This document shows positions 26,656-35,791 of a stretch of 64,000 nt of DNA, piece after piece (positions within the stretch are counted from its first letter, which is position 1; every line of letters begins with the position of its first letter). The position numbers and the translations under genes are program-made. The notes below the pieces were generated by a model, which did no database searches, was not told the origin of the DNA, and saw only the letters and a list, made by a program, of their open reading frames with translations. The DNA comes from Candidatus Pseudoscillospira falkowii (lineage in GTDB: Bacteria > Bacillota > Clostridia > Oscillospirales > Oscillospiraceae): the NCBI GenBank assembly GCA_904374485.1, contig CAJFFX010000002.1, positions 32,364-96,363 on the forward strand, read 5' to 3'.

Positions 26656-27300
26656 ATGAAACGAAAAAGCACCGTGCTGCGCATTCTCGACACGCTGAAG
26701 ACCATGTATCCCGACGCCGTGTGTTCCCTGACGTATGAAAAGGATTATGAACTGCTCTTTGCCACCCGGCTGTCCGCCCAGTGTACCGACGCCCGGGTCA
26801 ATTTGGTGACGCCGCAGCTCTTCGACGCTTATCCCACGCTGGAGGCTTTCGCCAACGCTTCCGCCGCAGACGTGGGCGAGATCATCCGCTCCTGCGGCCT
26901 GTATCAGACGAAGGCCCGGGATCTGGTGGCCTGCGCCAAAATGCTGGTGGAGGAATACGGCGGCCGGGTGCCGGATACCATGGAGGCGCTGACGCGCCTG
27001 CCCGGCGTGGGCCGCAAGACCGCCAACCTCATCCTGGGCGATATTTTCCACAAGCCCGCCATCGTGGCGGACACCCACTGCATCCGCATCGCCGGCCGCC
27101 TGGGCCTGACCGACGGCACCAAGGACCCGCTGAAGGTGGAAAAGCAGCTGCGCCAGACGATCCCCCCGGCGGAGGGCAGCGACTTCTGCCACCGGCTGGT
27201 GCTCCACGGCCGGGCCCTCTGCATGGCCCGCACGCCGAACTGCGCCGTCTGCGCTCTGAAGGGCGACTGCGATTACGCCAAGTCCCGCAAAATCAAATAA
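26656..27300 (+). CDS. nth: Endonuclease III (base-excision DNA glycosylase/AP lyase)
   Basis: A 214-residue HhH-GPD glycosylase for oxidised pyrimidines. The helix-hairpin-helix LPGVGRKTANLILG carries catalytic Lys, the catalytic Asp is in VADTHC, and the 4Fe-4S site Cx6Cx2Cx5C is complete near the C-terminus (CMARTPNCAVCALKGDC). AAAGGATC precedes ATG 26656. Terminator downstream. Confidence 0.97.
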   Translation: MKRKSTVLRILDTLKTMYPDAVCSLTYEKDYELLFATRLSAQCTDARVNLVTPQLFDAYPTLEAFANASAADVGEIIRSCGLYQTKARDLVACAKMLVEEYGGRVPDTMEALTRLPGVGRKTANLILGDIFHKPAIVADTHCIRIAGRLGLTDGTKDPLKVEKQLRQTIPPAEGSDFCHRLVLHGRALCMARTPNCAVCALKGDCDYAKSRKIK

Positions 27301-27324
27301 CGTTTTCACACGTTTCTCCGCACA

Positions 27325-27360
27325 GCAGGGCGGGCGGCAAATGCCGCCCGCCCTGCTTTT
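27325..27360 (+). terminator. Intrinsic terminator of nth
   Basis: GCAGGGCGGGCGGC AAAT GCCGCCCGCCCTGC followed by TTTT. Confidence 0.88.
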
Positions 27361-27440
27361 GCCCGCCCCTTCGGAAAACAGGCACACTTTTCCCTTGACG
27401 CACATATACTGCAGTAGATACTGTGCAAGGGGAGGAATGG

Positions 27441-27692
27441 ATGGATTTGGAACTTCAGGAACAAATCAGGAAGGTGCAGCAGAACAAGGCACTGGTGCAG
27501 CAGCTCATGCACTCCGCCGACGGGCAGAAACTGCTGGCCATGCTGAGCCGCGACGGCGGCGCCCAGCTCCGGCAGGCCACCGACGCCGCCGCCAAGGGCA
27601 ACACCGCCGACATCGTTCACATGATCGCCCGGCTGATGGAATCCGAGGAGGGCGCAAAGCTGGTGCGAAACATCAACGACCGGATCAAGTGA
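27441..27692 (+). CDS. Small helical protein of unknown function (cluster gene 1)
   Basis: An 83-residue, almost wholly helical soluble protein (LELQEQIRKVQQNKALVQQLM; GNTADIVHMIARLMESEEGAKL). GGGGAGG precedes; ATG 27441 is taken although an ATG three bases earlier is out of frame. I do not recognise a named family. It begins a run of three short genes with tight spacing, after a possible TTGACG ... GATACT promoter near 27397-27424. Confidence 0.75.
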   Translation: MDLELQEQIRKVQQNKALVQQLMHSADGQKLLAMLSRDGGAQLRQATDAAAKGNTADIVHMIARLMESEEGAKLVRNINDRIK

Positions 27693-27731
27693 CACTGCGG
27701 CTCAGGCCGCTGGAAAAAGGAGGCGGCCGCC

Positions 27732-28133
27732 GTGGCCGATTTTGAAGAAAAGCTCAACGCCCTGCTCTCCTCGCCAGAGAGCATGCAGCAGGTGGCCCAG
27801 CTGGCACAGATGCTCGCCCAGCAAAACGGCGGCGCAGCGGAAGGGGCCGGTGAAACGGCGCCGCCGGAGGGGCCGCCGCCCCCCGCTCCCGCCGAAGAAC
27901 CCTCCCTCGCGTCGCTTTTCGGCGGGCTGGACCCATCGTCCCTGGCCCGCTTCCTCCCGCTGCTGCAGGAGCTCAGCGGCAGCCAAAACGACGAGCGCGC
28001 CCGGCTTCTCTATGCCCTCAAGCCCTTTCTGAAGCCTGCGCGCCAGGAAAAGATCGACACGGCCCTGCGCCTGGCGCGGCTGTTCCACGCCGGCAAACGG
28101 TTTTTCAAGGAATTCGGTGGGGCCCATGTATAA
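27732..28133 (+). CDS. Protein of unknown function with Pro/Glu/Ala linker (cluster gene 2)
   Basis: A 133-residue protein starting at GTG 27732 after AAAAGGAGG. Residues 1-35 are helical (DFEEKLNALLSSPESMQQVAQ), then a low-complexity linker of Gly, Pro, Glu and Ala, then a helical C-terminus ending LKPARQEKIDTALRLARLFH...FFKEFGG. Similar 'hypothetical' proteins with this C-terminal helix pattern are common in Clostridia; none has a known role to my knowledge. Its stop overlaps the start of the next gene by 8 bp. Confidence 0.75.
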   Translation: MADFEEKLNALLSSPESMQQVAQLAQMLAQQNGGAAEGAGETAPPEGPPPPAPAEEPSLASLFGGLDPSSLARFLPLLQELSGSQNDERARLLYALKPFLKPARQEKIDTALRLARLFHAGKRFFKEFGGAHV

Positions 28134-28413
28134 CCGCTACATACGAAACCAGCAGGGCGTTTTTACCTGCGCGGAACAGGAAGACGCGGAAGCCGGCCGC
28201 GCCGCATTCTGCGGCCCGCCGCCCCCGGCGGCGGAAAAGGGCGGCGCGGAGGAAGAAGGCACCTTTCTGCAGCGCATGCTGCAGAAGCTGGGCGTTGGCG
28301 AGCTGGACACCGGGGACCTGCTCCTGCTGCTGATCCTATTTCTGCTGTTCAGCGAAAACGGTGGAAAGGACGACGAGCTGCTGCTGGCCCTAGGGCTGCT
28401 GCTGATCCTGTAA
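28126..28413 (+). CDS. Small protein with Leu-rich C-terminal membrane hairpin (cluster gene 3)
   Basis: A 95-residue protein. The N-terminus (MYNRYIRNQQGVFTCAEQED) is followed by an acidic/Pro linker and two hydrophobic runs, LLLLLILFLLF and LLLALGLLLIL, separated by SENGGKDDE, which could form a membrane hairpin. It overlaps the preceding gene (ATGTATAA). Unknown function; with its two neighbours it could make a membrane-bound complex, possibly linked to the spore or cell envelope, which is speculation. Confidence 0.72.
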   Translation: MYNRYIRNQQGVFTCAEQEDAEAGRAAFCGPPPPAAEKGGAEEEGTFLQRMLQKLGVGELDTGDLLLLLILFLLFSENGGKDDELLLALGLLLIL

Positions 28414-28432
28414 ATTACGCACATCCGAAGGC

Positions 28433-28466
28433 AAAAACTCCCCTGCCGCGGCAGGGGAGTTTTTCG
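28433..28466. terminator. Bidirectional terminator between unknown cluster and citrate synthase
   Basis: ACTCCCCTGCC GC GGCAGGGGAGT (28438-28461) flanked by AAAA and TTTT; the genes converge here. Confidence 0.88.
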
Positions 28467-28474
28467 GCAAATTT

Positions 28475-29851
28475 TTACATCTCTTCCCGTTCTTCCAGAA
28501 CGATATAGGGCCGCTCATCGCGGATACTGCTCTCATAGGCCGGGCGGATGATCTTGTCCATATTGACCAGCTCTTCCAGCCGGTGGGCGCTCCAGCCCAC
28601 GATGCGGGCGATGGCGAAGATCGGCGTGTACAGCTCCACCGGGATACCCAGCATGCTGTAGACAAAGCCGCTGTAAAAGTCCACATTGACACAAACGCCC
28701 TTGTAGATCTTCCGGCGCTCGGCAATCAGCTCCGGCGCCAGGCGCTCCACGTTGGAATAGATCTCGAAATCCTCCATCCGGCCCTTCTCCTCCGCCAGGC
28801 GGCGGACAAAGCCGCGAAACACTTCCGCGCGGGGATCGGACAGGGAGTAGATCGCATGGCCCACGCCGTAGATCAGGCCCTTGCGGTCGAAAGCGTCCTT
28901 ATCCAGGATCCGGCTGAGGTAATCCCGCAGCTGCCCTTCGTCCCGTGGATCCGCCACCCGCTCCTTCAGGTCGCGCATCATTTCCATCACCTTGATGTTC
29001 GCGCCGCCGTGCTTGGGGCCCTTCAGGGAACTGAGGGCCGCGGCCATGACAGAGTAGGTATCCGAACCGGAGGAAGTCACGACGCGGGTGGTGAAGGTGG
29101 AGTTGTTGCCGCCGCCGTGCTCCATGTGCAGGATCAGGGCGATATCCAGAACCTTGGCCTCTGTTTCTGTGTAGCTGCAGTCGGGGCGGAGCATGCGGAG
29201 CATGTTTTCCGCCGTAGTCAGCTTCGGGTCCGGCCGGTGGATGTACAGAGAATCGTTGCAGACATAATGATTATAGGCCTGGTAGCCGTAGATCGCCAGC
29301 ATGGGGAACACGCTGATGAGCTCCAGGCACTGGCGCAGAACGTTCGGCACGGAGATGTCCATGGTCCGGTCGTCGTAAGAGGCCAGGGTGAGCACGCTCT
29401 TCGCCATGGAATTCATCAGGTCTTTGCTGGCGGCTTTCATGATAACGTCGCGGGTGAAATCCTCCGGCAGATAGCGGCCGTCGCACAGGATGCCGTGGAA
29501 TTCCTGCAGCTGGGCCGCGGTGGGCAGCTCGCCGAACAGCAGCAGATACGCCACCTCTTCAAAGCCGAAGGTCCCGTGGCGCGTGCAGTTCTGCACCAGG
29601 TCGATCACATTGTAGCCGCGGTAGAGCAGGCGGCCTTCGCAGTACACTTCCCGGCCGTTTTCCTTTTTGCGGCCGTCCACGCGGGAGATATTGGTGATGC
29701 CGGTCACAACGCCGCGGCCCTGCCTGTCGCGCAGGCCGCGAAAAACGTGGTGCTGGTCGAAAAGCGCGTCGTCGATCGCGTCGTTTTCATAGCACAGGGC
29801 GCTGCAGCGCTCGGCGTATTGGGTCATGGCGTCCTTTTTCTGCTGCTCCAT
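28475..29851 (-). CDS. gltA: Citrate synthase (citrate/2-methylcitrate synthase family)
   Basis: A 458-residue type I/II citrate synthase that condenses oxaloacetate and acetyl-CoA. Catalytic residues are evident: His in HMEHGGGNNSTF, His in GPKHGGANI, and Asp in SLSDPRAEVFRGFV. The N-terminal 40 residues extend the core. It lies alone, without aconitase or isocitrate dehydrogenase in the window; its product would supply 2-oxoglutarate for the nitrogen locus at 38-47 kb. TAGGAGG precedes the ATG. Confidence 0.95.
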   Translation of the reverse strand: MEQQKKDAMTQYAERCSALCYENDAIDDALFDQHHVFRGLRDRQGRGVVTGITNISRVDGRKKENGREVYCEGRLLYRGYNVIDLVQNCTRHGTFGFEEVAYLLLFGELPTAAQLQEFHGILCDGRYLPEDFTRDVIMKAASKDLMNSMAKSVLTLASYDDRTMDISVPNVLRQCLELISVFPMLAIYGYQAYNHYVCNDSLYIHRPDPKLTTAENMLRMLRPDCSYTETEAKVLDIALILHMEHGGGNNSTFTTRVVTSSGSDTYSVMAAALSSLKGPKHGGANIKVMEMMRDLKERVADPRDEGQLRDYLSRILDKDAFDRKGLIYGVGHAIYSLSDPRAEVFRGFVRRLAEEKGRMEDFEIYSNVERLAPELIAERRKIYKGVCVNVDFYSGFVYSMLGIPVELYTPIFAIARIVGWSAHRLEELVNMDKIIRPAYESSIRDERPYIVLEEREEM

Positions 29852-29918
29852 TCGAAAGCCTCCTATCGTTCAAACAATGTAAAGTTGCTTTTTATTTTAA
29901 CAGATTAAATTGTAAAAA

Positions 29919-31318
29919 TCAACGTTCTTGTGAACGAGACTGCGCCGGCGCCTCTTCGGGCCGCCGGTACAGCAGCTTCCGGCTGCGCAGGCGGAAGGCG
30001 ACATAGGTCACCGTGGCGGCGGTGAAATCGGCGATGGGCTCGGCCAAAAACAGGCCCCAGACCCCAGGCCGAACAGATGGGGCAGGATCAGCGCCAGCGG
30101 CCAGATCAGGAACAGCTTGCGCAGGCATGCCAGGAACATGGAGATCTTCGCCTGGCCCAGAGCCAGAAACGTATTCTGGCAGGCACTCTGGACGCCCATG
30201 GCTGCCATGCCCAGGATATAGACCCGCAGCGGCAGCGTTCCCAGGGCATGCAGCTCGGCATTGCCGGAGAAAATATGCAGGACCGCGGCGGGAAACAGCT
30301 CGATAAAGCCCACCACGCCCACGGCGAAAATGACGTCCACCAAAAGCAGCAGCCGGAAGGTCTGCCGGGCGCGGTCCAGCCGGCCTGCGCCGTAATTATA
30401 GCTGATGATGGGCGAAGCGCCCTGGGCAAAGCCGTTCAGCGGCATCCAGACGATCTGGATCAGGGAAAACAGAATGCTCTGCAGCGCCACATAGAGATCT
30501 CCGTACTGGACGATGCTGATATTATACGTCAGCTGCACGACGCATTCCGTGATGCTCATGCTGAAGGGCGACAGGCCCAAAGACAGGATGGACAGCACCA
30601 GCTTCCGCTTCAGCCGGAACCACTTTCTGCGGATATGGATATAGCCGTGCTTCCCTGTCAGGAACAGCAGGATCATCAGCGCCGAAGCGCCCTGGGAGAT
30701 CACGGTGGCCCAGGCGGCCCCCGCCACGCCCATCTGCAGGCCGAAAATAAAGATCGGGTCCAGCACAAGATTCATCGCCGCGCCCAGGCAGGTGGCCGCC
30801 ATGCTGGTCTTGGCATAGCCCTGGTTGGTGATAAACGCGCTCAGCCCCATGGCGACCATCACGAAAAACGTACCCAAAAGGTAAATACGCAGATAGGTGG
30901 AGGCATAGGGCAGCGTCTGTTCGCTGGCGCCGAAGAGCATCAAAAGCGGGTCACACAGGGCCTGAAAGAACACAAACAGCGCGGCGGAAGCGCCGATCAG
31001 CATCACCGTGCAGTTCCCCAAAATCTCCTCCGCTTTTTCGTAATGCCCCTCGCCCATGCAGATGGCCGCCCGGGGCGCGCCGCCCATGCCGATCAGCTGA
31101 GCGAAGGCTGAAACGATCAGGGTGATCGGCAGCACGATGCCGAGGCCCGCCAGGGCCAGCGGCCCCTCGCCGGCGATATGGCCCACGAAGGCGCGGTCCA
31201 CCATATTGTAGAGCAGGTTCACCAGCTGGGCCAGCACCGTCGGCAGCGCCATGCGGAACAGAAGGCCCGGGATCGGCTCAACGCCCAGTTTGTTTTGAGA
31301 TGTATCCGCTGCGTTCAT
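29919..31318 (-). pseudogene. MATE family efflux transporter with a single-base frameshift near the 3' end
   Basis: Twelve-helix MATE protein, intact from ATG 31318 (GGGGGA six bases upstream; MNAADTSQNKLGVEPIPGLL) to about codon 418. There the frame breaks: a run of four C (plus strand 30062-30065) would need to be five to restore VWGLFLAEPIADFTAATVTYVAF, which continues in another frame to TGA at 29919-29921. The read-through product would be about 466 residues, normal for the family; as written the protein ends out of frame at 30008. Either a recent mutation or a homopolymer sequencing error. Confidence 0.85.
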
Positions 31319-31356
31319 TTGAGATCCCCCGCTTCCCGGAAGCAAAATTGGATGAT

Positions 31357-31386
31357 AAAAAGCGGCGGCCGCCGGGCCGCCGCTTC
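31357..31386 (-). terminator. Intrinsic terminator of the gene at 31396
   Basis: Minus strand AAGCGGCGGC CCG GCGGCCGCCGCTT followed by TTTATC. Confidence 0.75.
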
Positions 31387-31395
31387 TGCACGCTG

Positions 31396-32163
31396 TCAGT
31401 CCGCCGCGGCGGAGAGCGCCGTGCCGTCCGGCAGGGTAAACAATTCAGGACTCGGTTCGCTGACCGTTGTATCCGAGGCTTCCATCAGATACACGGTCTG
31501 CCCGTTTTGCAGCCGCTCCGCCGCCACCAGAAGGCCGCTGTCCACGGCGATCCAGTAGCGCTCGGCATAGCCGTCTCCATCCTCCGCCGTGGCGGCGTAG
31601 ATACAGTCCGTTTCCAGATACGTCTCGTACCCGGCCTCGGCCAGGCGTTCCGGCGCCACCTCCAAAAGATCCTCATAGGTGGGGACCCACAGCTCGTCGT
31701 CTACGGAAAAGCTGCCGGTGGGCGCCTGATAAACGTCGGCGGTGTCGCTGTTGTACCAAATATAAGTCTGGCCGCCGTCGCGCAGGATGTGGCGCCACTG
31801 GCCGTCCGGCAGCACCGTGTCCATCCGGACCGCGCCGTTGCGCACATAGCTGTTCACATACGCCGTGCCGCTGCCGCCGCTCCAGTACATGGTGATCGAA
31901 AGCTCCTGGCTGTAGGCCTCCGGCCGGGCCAGGGTGGCGATCACGTTCTGGACCGACGACGGCGTCACCTCCAGGCGCGCCGCCAGGTCGCGGTTCCCTT
32001 CCCCGCTTTCCGGGTCCGCCGGTTCCTGGGTGCTGCCGCTGTCGGGGAGCACGATCTGCGGGCGGCCGCTGTCCAGCGCCGCATAGGCAATAAATAAAAA
32101 GACGATGAGAAGAATGGCCCCCACGATCATGACGCTCACCGTTCCCATTCTGTTTTTATTCAT
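31396..32163 (-). CDS. Membrane-anchored extracytoplasmic protein of unknown function
   Basis: A 255-residue protein: short cytoplasmic MNKNRMG, one membrane helix (VSVMIVGAILLIVFLFIAYAAL), a Ser/Pro/Glu linker, then a beta-rich domain of about 190 residues with repeated strands (ELSITMYWSGGSGTAYVNSYV; RHILRDGGQTYIWYNSDT; YWIAVDSGLLVAAERL). The pattern recalls LolA/LppX-like folds, but the match is loose. GGGAGGGAG precedes ATG 32163. It follows wecB closely and may belong to the envelope-polymer operon. Confidence 0.8.
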   Translation of the reverse strand: MNKNRMGTVSVMIVGAILLIVFLFIAYAALDSGRPQIVLPDSGSTQEPADPESGEGNRDLAARLEVTPSSVQNVIATLARPEAYSQELSITMYWSGGSGTAYVNSYVRNGAVRMDTVLPDGQWRHILRDGGQTYIWYNSDTADVYQAPTGSFSVDDELWVPTYEDLLEVAPERLAEAGYETYLETDCIYAATAEDGDGYAERYWIAVDSGLLVAAERLQNGQTVYLMEASDTTVSEPSPELFTLPDGTALSAAAD

Positions 32164-32197
32164 CGGCTCCCTCCCCCCGGCGCACACCGCAAAATAC

Positions 32198-33361
32198 TCA
32201 GGTCTCTTCGCCGCTGCCGCAGTAATCCGCCGGCGGCGCGGCGCGCCGCCCGAAATGCCACAGGATGGCCTCTGCGATGCGGCGGCAGGCCTGACCGTCG
32301 CCATAGGGATTGACGGCGTGGGCCATGCGTTCATAAGCCGCCGGCGAACGGATCAGTTCCCGGGCCAGGGCGGCGATCTCCTCCTGAACGACGCCGGCGA
32401 TCTTTACCGTTCCGGCCGCCACGGCCTCCGGCCGCTCCGTTTCCCGGCGCAGCACCAGCACGGGTTTCCCCAGGGCCGGCGCTTCCTCCTGCAGCCCGCC
32501 GGAATCGGTCAGCACCAGATAGCAGCGCGCCATCAGATTGTGCATCTCGTCGGCCGCCAGGGGGTCGATCAAATGCACCCGGGGCGTTCCGGCCAGGTAG
32601 GTCTGCACCGCTTCGCGCACCACAGGGCTCAGATGGACGGGATATACCAGTTCCACATCCTCGTTCTCCAGCGCGATCTGCCGCAGGGCCAGCATGATGT
32701 TCTTCATCGGCTCGCCGTAATTCTCCCGGCGGTGGCAGGTCACAAGAATGATCTTTTTCTCCCCGTAGGGCAGCGCATTCAGCTCGTCCGTTGAAAATGT
32801 ATAATCCCGGCGCACCGTGGTCTTCAGCGCGTCGATGACCGTATTGCCGGTGACAAAAACGCCCTCGGTGATGTTTTCCCGCGCCAGATTGCGGCGGTTG
32901 TTCTCCGTGGGGCAGAAATGAAGCGTTGCGATGGCACCCACCATTTTGCGGTTCATTTCCTCCGGAAACGGGGAATAGCGGTCATAGGTCCGCAGTCCCG
33001 CCTCCACATGGCCCACCGGCACCTGGTGATAAAAGGCCGACAGGGCCCCGGCAAAGGTGGTGGACGTGTCGCCGTGGACCAGAATCAGGTCCGGCTTCAT
33101 GCGGTCGATCACGTCGTCCATGCCGGCCAGGCATTTACAGGTGATGCTCGACAGCGTCTGCCGGGGAGCCATGATATTCAGGTCGCAGTCCGCCTGCAAG
33201 TGAAACACCTCCATCACGGAATCCAGCATCTGCCGGTGCTGGGCCGTGACGCAGCAGAGGCTCTCGATCTCCGGGTACCGCTTCAGCTCCTGCACCAGCG
33301 GCGCCATTTTGATCGCCTCCGGCCGGGTGCCGAACACGCTCATAACGCGCAGTTTTTCCAC
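32198..33361 (-). CDS. wecB: UDP-N-acetylglucosamine 2-epimerase, non-hydrolysing
   Basis: A 387-residue epimerase giving UDP-ManNAc for teichoic acid or capsule linkage units. Visible: SVFGTRPEAIKMAPLV at the N-terminus, HGDTSTTFAGALSAFY, GHVEAGLRTYDRYSPFPEEMNR, and TDSGGLQEEAPALGKPVLVLR. The start is GTG 33361 with GGGAGG eight bases upstream; an alternative ATG at 33382 overlaps the tagO stop. With the adjacent tagO homologue it defines a wall-polymer initiation pair. Confidence 0.95.
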   Translation of the reverse strand: MEKLRVMSVFGTRPEAIKMAPLVQELKRYPEIESLCCVTAQHRQMLDSVMEVFHLQADCDLNIMAPRQTLSSITCKCLAGMDDVIDRMKPDLILVHGDTSTTFAGALSAFYHQVPVGHVEAGLRTYDRYSPFPEEMNRKMVGAIATLHFCPTENNRRNLARENITEGVFVTGNTVIDALKTTVRRDYTFSTDELNALPYGEKKIILVTCHRRENYGEPMKNIMLALRQIALENEDVELVYPVHLSPVVREAVQTYLAGTPRVHLIDPLAADEMHNLMARCYLVLTDSGGLQEEAPALGKPVLVLRRETERPEAVAAGTVKIAGVVQEEIAALARELIRSPAAYERMAHAVNPYGDGQACRRIAEAILWHFGRRAAPPADYCGSGEET

Positions 33362-33378
33362 GTTGGGTTCCTCCCTTT

Positions 33379-34578
33379 TCATCGTTCCCGTTCTTCCCCG
33401 GGCGCTTCCGTCCCGTCCTCTTCGCCCTCCGGCGGCGCGGCGGCGGCTTTGCCGTCCGCCTGGTGCAGCTCGCCTTCCAGTTCCGCCAGTTCCTCGCGCA
33501 GGCTGTGTTCCTTGAGATTTTTGCGCTCCTCCTCGCTCAGATGGGGCAGGAACACCACCCGCGCCGCCACCACGGCGACGATCAGAAGCGCCATCAGGCA
33601 CAGGATCGCCTTCAGCGCGCCGCTGGTAGCCAGCACCACCGCGGAAAGGCCCAGGATGGCCGAGATCACATACAGCACCGCCACGGCCTGCTTCTGGTTC
33701 AGGCCCATGTCGATCAGCCGGTGGTGGACATGGCTGCGGTCCGGCGTCATGGGGTTCTGGCCGTGGGACATGCGGCGGATGATGGCAAACATCGTGTCGA
33801 AAATGGGCAGGCCCAGGATCAAAAACGGCACCACAAAGGAGATGACCGCGTAAAATTTGAACAGGCCCTGGATGGTGATGCACGCCAGGATATAGCCCAG
33901 GAACGTGGACCCCGTGTCGCCCATGAAGATCTTTGCCGGATTGATGTTATAGGGCATAAAGCCGATGCAGGCGCCCACCAGGGCCGCCATGATGACCGCC
34001 ACCTGGGGCTCGGCCACCAGAATGGCGATGACGAGCATCGTCAGCGCGCTGATGCTGGAAACGCCGATGGCCAGGCCGTCCAGCCCGTCGATCAGGTTGA
34101 CGGCGTTCGTCAGCCCCACGATCCAGAGCACAGTGATGGGGATCGAAAGCCAGCCGAAATCCCAGTAGAGATCGGGGCTGAAAATATTGGGGTTGGAGAT
34201 GCAGGTGATCTGCACCCCGTAATAGATCGGGATCAGCGCGGCCAGGATCTGGACCACGAACTTCAGGCTGGCCCGCAGGGGGGTGATATCGTCGATGATG
34301 CCCATGATGACAATGATCACGGACCCCAACAGAATGCCCTTGAGTTCATCGTCCAGCGGGCAGAACAGCAGCAAGCTGATGATAAAGCCCAGGAAGATCG
34401 CCAGGCCGCCCATCCGCGGGATCGGCACCTTGTGCATCCGCCGGGCGTCCTTGGGCACGTCGATGGCGCCCACGCGGCAGGCGAAGGATTTGACGATCGG
34501 CGTGGCCAGGAAGCTGACGATCAGCGCCACCGCCAGCGCCAGCACGATGGTCGCCATCATCGTAAACTCATTCAACAT
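33379..34578 (-). CDS. tagO: Undecaprenyl-phosphate GlcNAc-1-phosphate transferase (TagO/WecA, MraY family)
   Basis: A 399-residue polytopic enzyme that starts wall teichoic acid or similar polymers on undecaprenyl phosphate. About eleven membrane helices; catalytic motifs NLIDGLDGLA and FMGDTGSTFLGY, plus the loop PDRSHVHHRLIDMG. The last 60 residues are a charged cytoplasmic tail rich in Glu and Ala. TTGGAGG precedes the ATG. Coupled to wecB downstream. Confidence 0.95.
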   Translation of the reverse strand: MLNEFTMMATIVLALAVALIVSFLATPIVKSFACRVGAIDVPKDARRMHKVPIPRMGGLAIFLGFIISLLLFCPLDDELKGILLGSVIIVIMGIIDDITPLRASLKFVVQILAALIPIYYGVQITCISNPNIFSPDLYWDFGWLSIPITVLWIVGLTNAVNLIDGLDGLAIGVSSISALTMLVIAILVAEPQVAVIMAALVGACIGFMPYNINPAKIFMGDTGSTFLGYILACITIQGLFKFYAVISFVVPFLILGLPIFDTMFAIIRRMSHGQNPMTPDRSHVHHRLIDMGLNQKQAVAVLYVISAILGLSAVVLATSGALKAILCLMALLIVAVVAARVVFLPHLSEEERKNLKEHSLREELAELEGELHQADGKAAAAPPEGEEDGTEAPGEERER

Positions 34579-34608
34579 ACGTTTCTATCCTCCAAATGAC
34601 GGCGGCCC

Positions 34609-35613
34609 TCACCGCTCCACAAAGCCCACTTTTTTATAGACTTTGCGCAGCGTCTTGTTCGCCACATAGGCTGCGCGCTCCGCGCCGGCGCGGTAAATGG
34701 ACTCGAGATAGGCCTTGTCCGCCAGGATGCGCTCGGTCTCCTCCCGGATGGGGCGCAGGGTCTCCACCACGGCCTCGCCCACGGCGGCCTTGAAATCGCC
34801 GTAGCCATGGCCGGCAAACTCCTGCTCGATGGTCTCGAAGGTCTTTCCGGTGCAGACGGCGTAGATCTGCATCAGGTTGGACACGCCGGGCTTGGCCGCG
34901 GGATCATAGCGCACGCTGGCTTCGCTGTCGGTCACGGCTTTTTTGAATTTGCGCAGGATATCCTCGGGTTTCTCCAGCATGTAGACGCAGCCGTTTTGAT
35001 CCTTGTCGGACTTGGACATCTTGTTTTCCGGGCTCGTCAGGCTCATGACCCGGGCGCCCACCTGGGGGATATAGGGCTCGGGCAGTTTGAACACGTCGCC
35101 GTAGATGCCGTTGAACCGGGTCGCAATGTTGCGGCAGATCTCCACATGCTGCTTCTGGTCGCCGCCCACGGGCACCAGGTCCGCCTGGTAAAGCAGGATG
35201 TCCGCCGCCATCAGAGACGGGTAGGTGAAAAGGCCGGCGTTGATATTGTCGGCATTTTTGGCGCTCTTATCCTTGAACTGGGTCATGCGGGAAAGCTCGC
35301 CGAACATGGTGTAGCAATCCAGCACCCAACCCAACTGGGCGTGAGCCGGCACATGGGACTGGATGAACAGCACGTTCTTCTCCGGGTCCAGGCCGCAGGC
35401 AATGTAGGCCGCCAGCTGTGTCAGCGTGCGGCGGCGCAGGTCCGCCGGTACCTGGCGCACCGTGATGGTGTGCATATCCGCCAGCATATAAAAGCAGTCG
35501 TATTCATCCGCCAGCGCCGCCCAGTTGCGGATGGCGCCGAGATAGGAGCCCAGTGTCAAGTCGCCCGAGGGCTGAATTCCGCTCAAAATCCGTTTTTTCT
35601 GTATCTGTTCCAT
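34609..35613 (-). CDS. trpS: Tryptophanyl-tRNA synthetase
   Basis: A 334-residue class Ic synthetase. HIGH-type motif in SGDLTLGSYLGAI, KMSKS in PENKMSKSDKDQNG, and GDQKQHVE for tRNA/substrate contacts. GGAGG precedes ATG 35613. The leader to the likely -10 (TACTATAA on the minus strand near 35676) is too short for a T-box. Confidence 0.97.
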   Translation of the reverse strand: MEQIQKKRILSGIQPSGDLTLGSYLGAIRNWAALADEYDCFYMLADMHTITVRQVPADLRRRTLTQLAAYIACGLDPEKNVLFIQSHVPAHAQLGWVLDCYTMFGELSRMTQFKDKSAKNADNINAGLFTYPSLMAADILLYQADLVPVGGDQKQHVEICRNIATRFNGIYGDVFKLPEPYIPQVGARVMSLTSPENKMSKSDKDQNGCVYMLEKPEDILRKFKKAVTDSEASVRYDPAAKPGVSNLMQIYAVCTGKTFETIEQEFAGHGYGDFKAAVGEAVVETLRPIREETERILADKAYLESIYRAGAERAAYVANKTLRKVYKKVGFVER

Positions 35614-35716
35614 GATTTCCGAACCTCCATATCCGGCGCGGCAGCGCTGCGCCGGGCCGGTAAATTTCCATATACTGTTTTATAGTACCATACTCCCGAA
35701 AAAAGTGCAATCCAAC

Positions 35717-35744
35717 TTGACATTTTCCCCGGCGAAAATATAAT
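35717..35744 (+). promoter_or_regulatory. SigA-type promoter of gltX-spoIIM
   Basis: TTGACA (35717-35722), 16-base spacer, TATAAT (35739-35744), 47 bases before the gltX start. Confidence 0.85.
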
Positions 35745-35791
35745 ATGTATATTCAGGCATTCCTTACTTTTGAATAAACGGAGGGTTCCAA

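Noticed and set aside
33362-33883. N-terminal extension of the wecB product
   Set aside because: The extra 170 residues are the shifted frame of the tagO gene; GTG 33361 has a good ribosome site and the family N-terminus.
35614-35700. Possible T-box leader for trpS
   Set aside because: The space between the likely promoter and the gene is under 100 nt and lacks the T-box core TGGNACC with a terminator.
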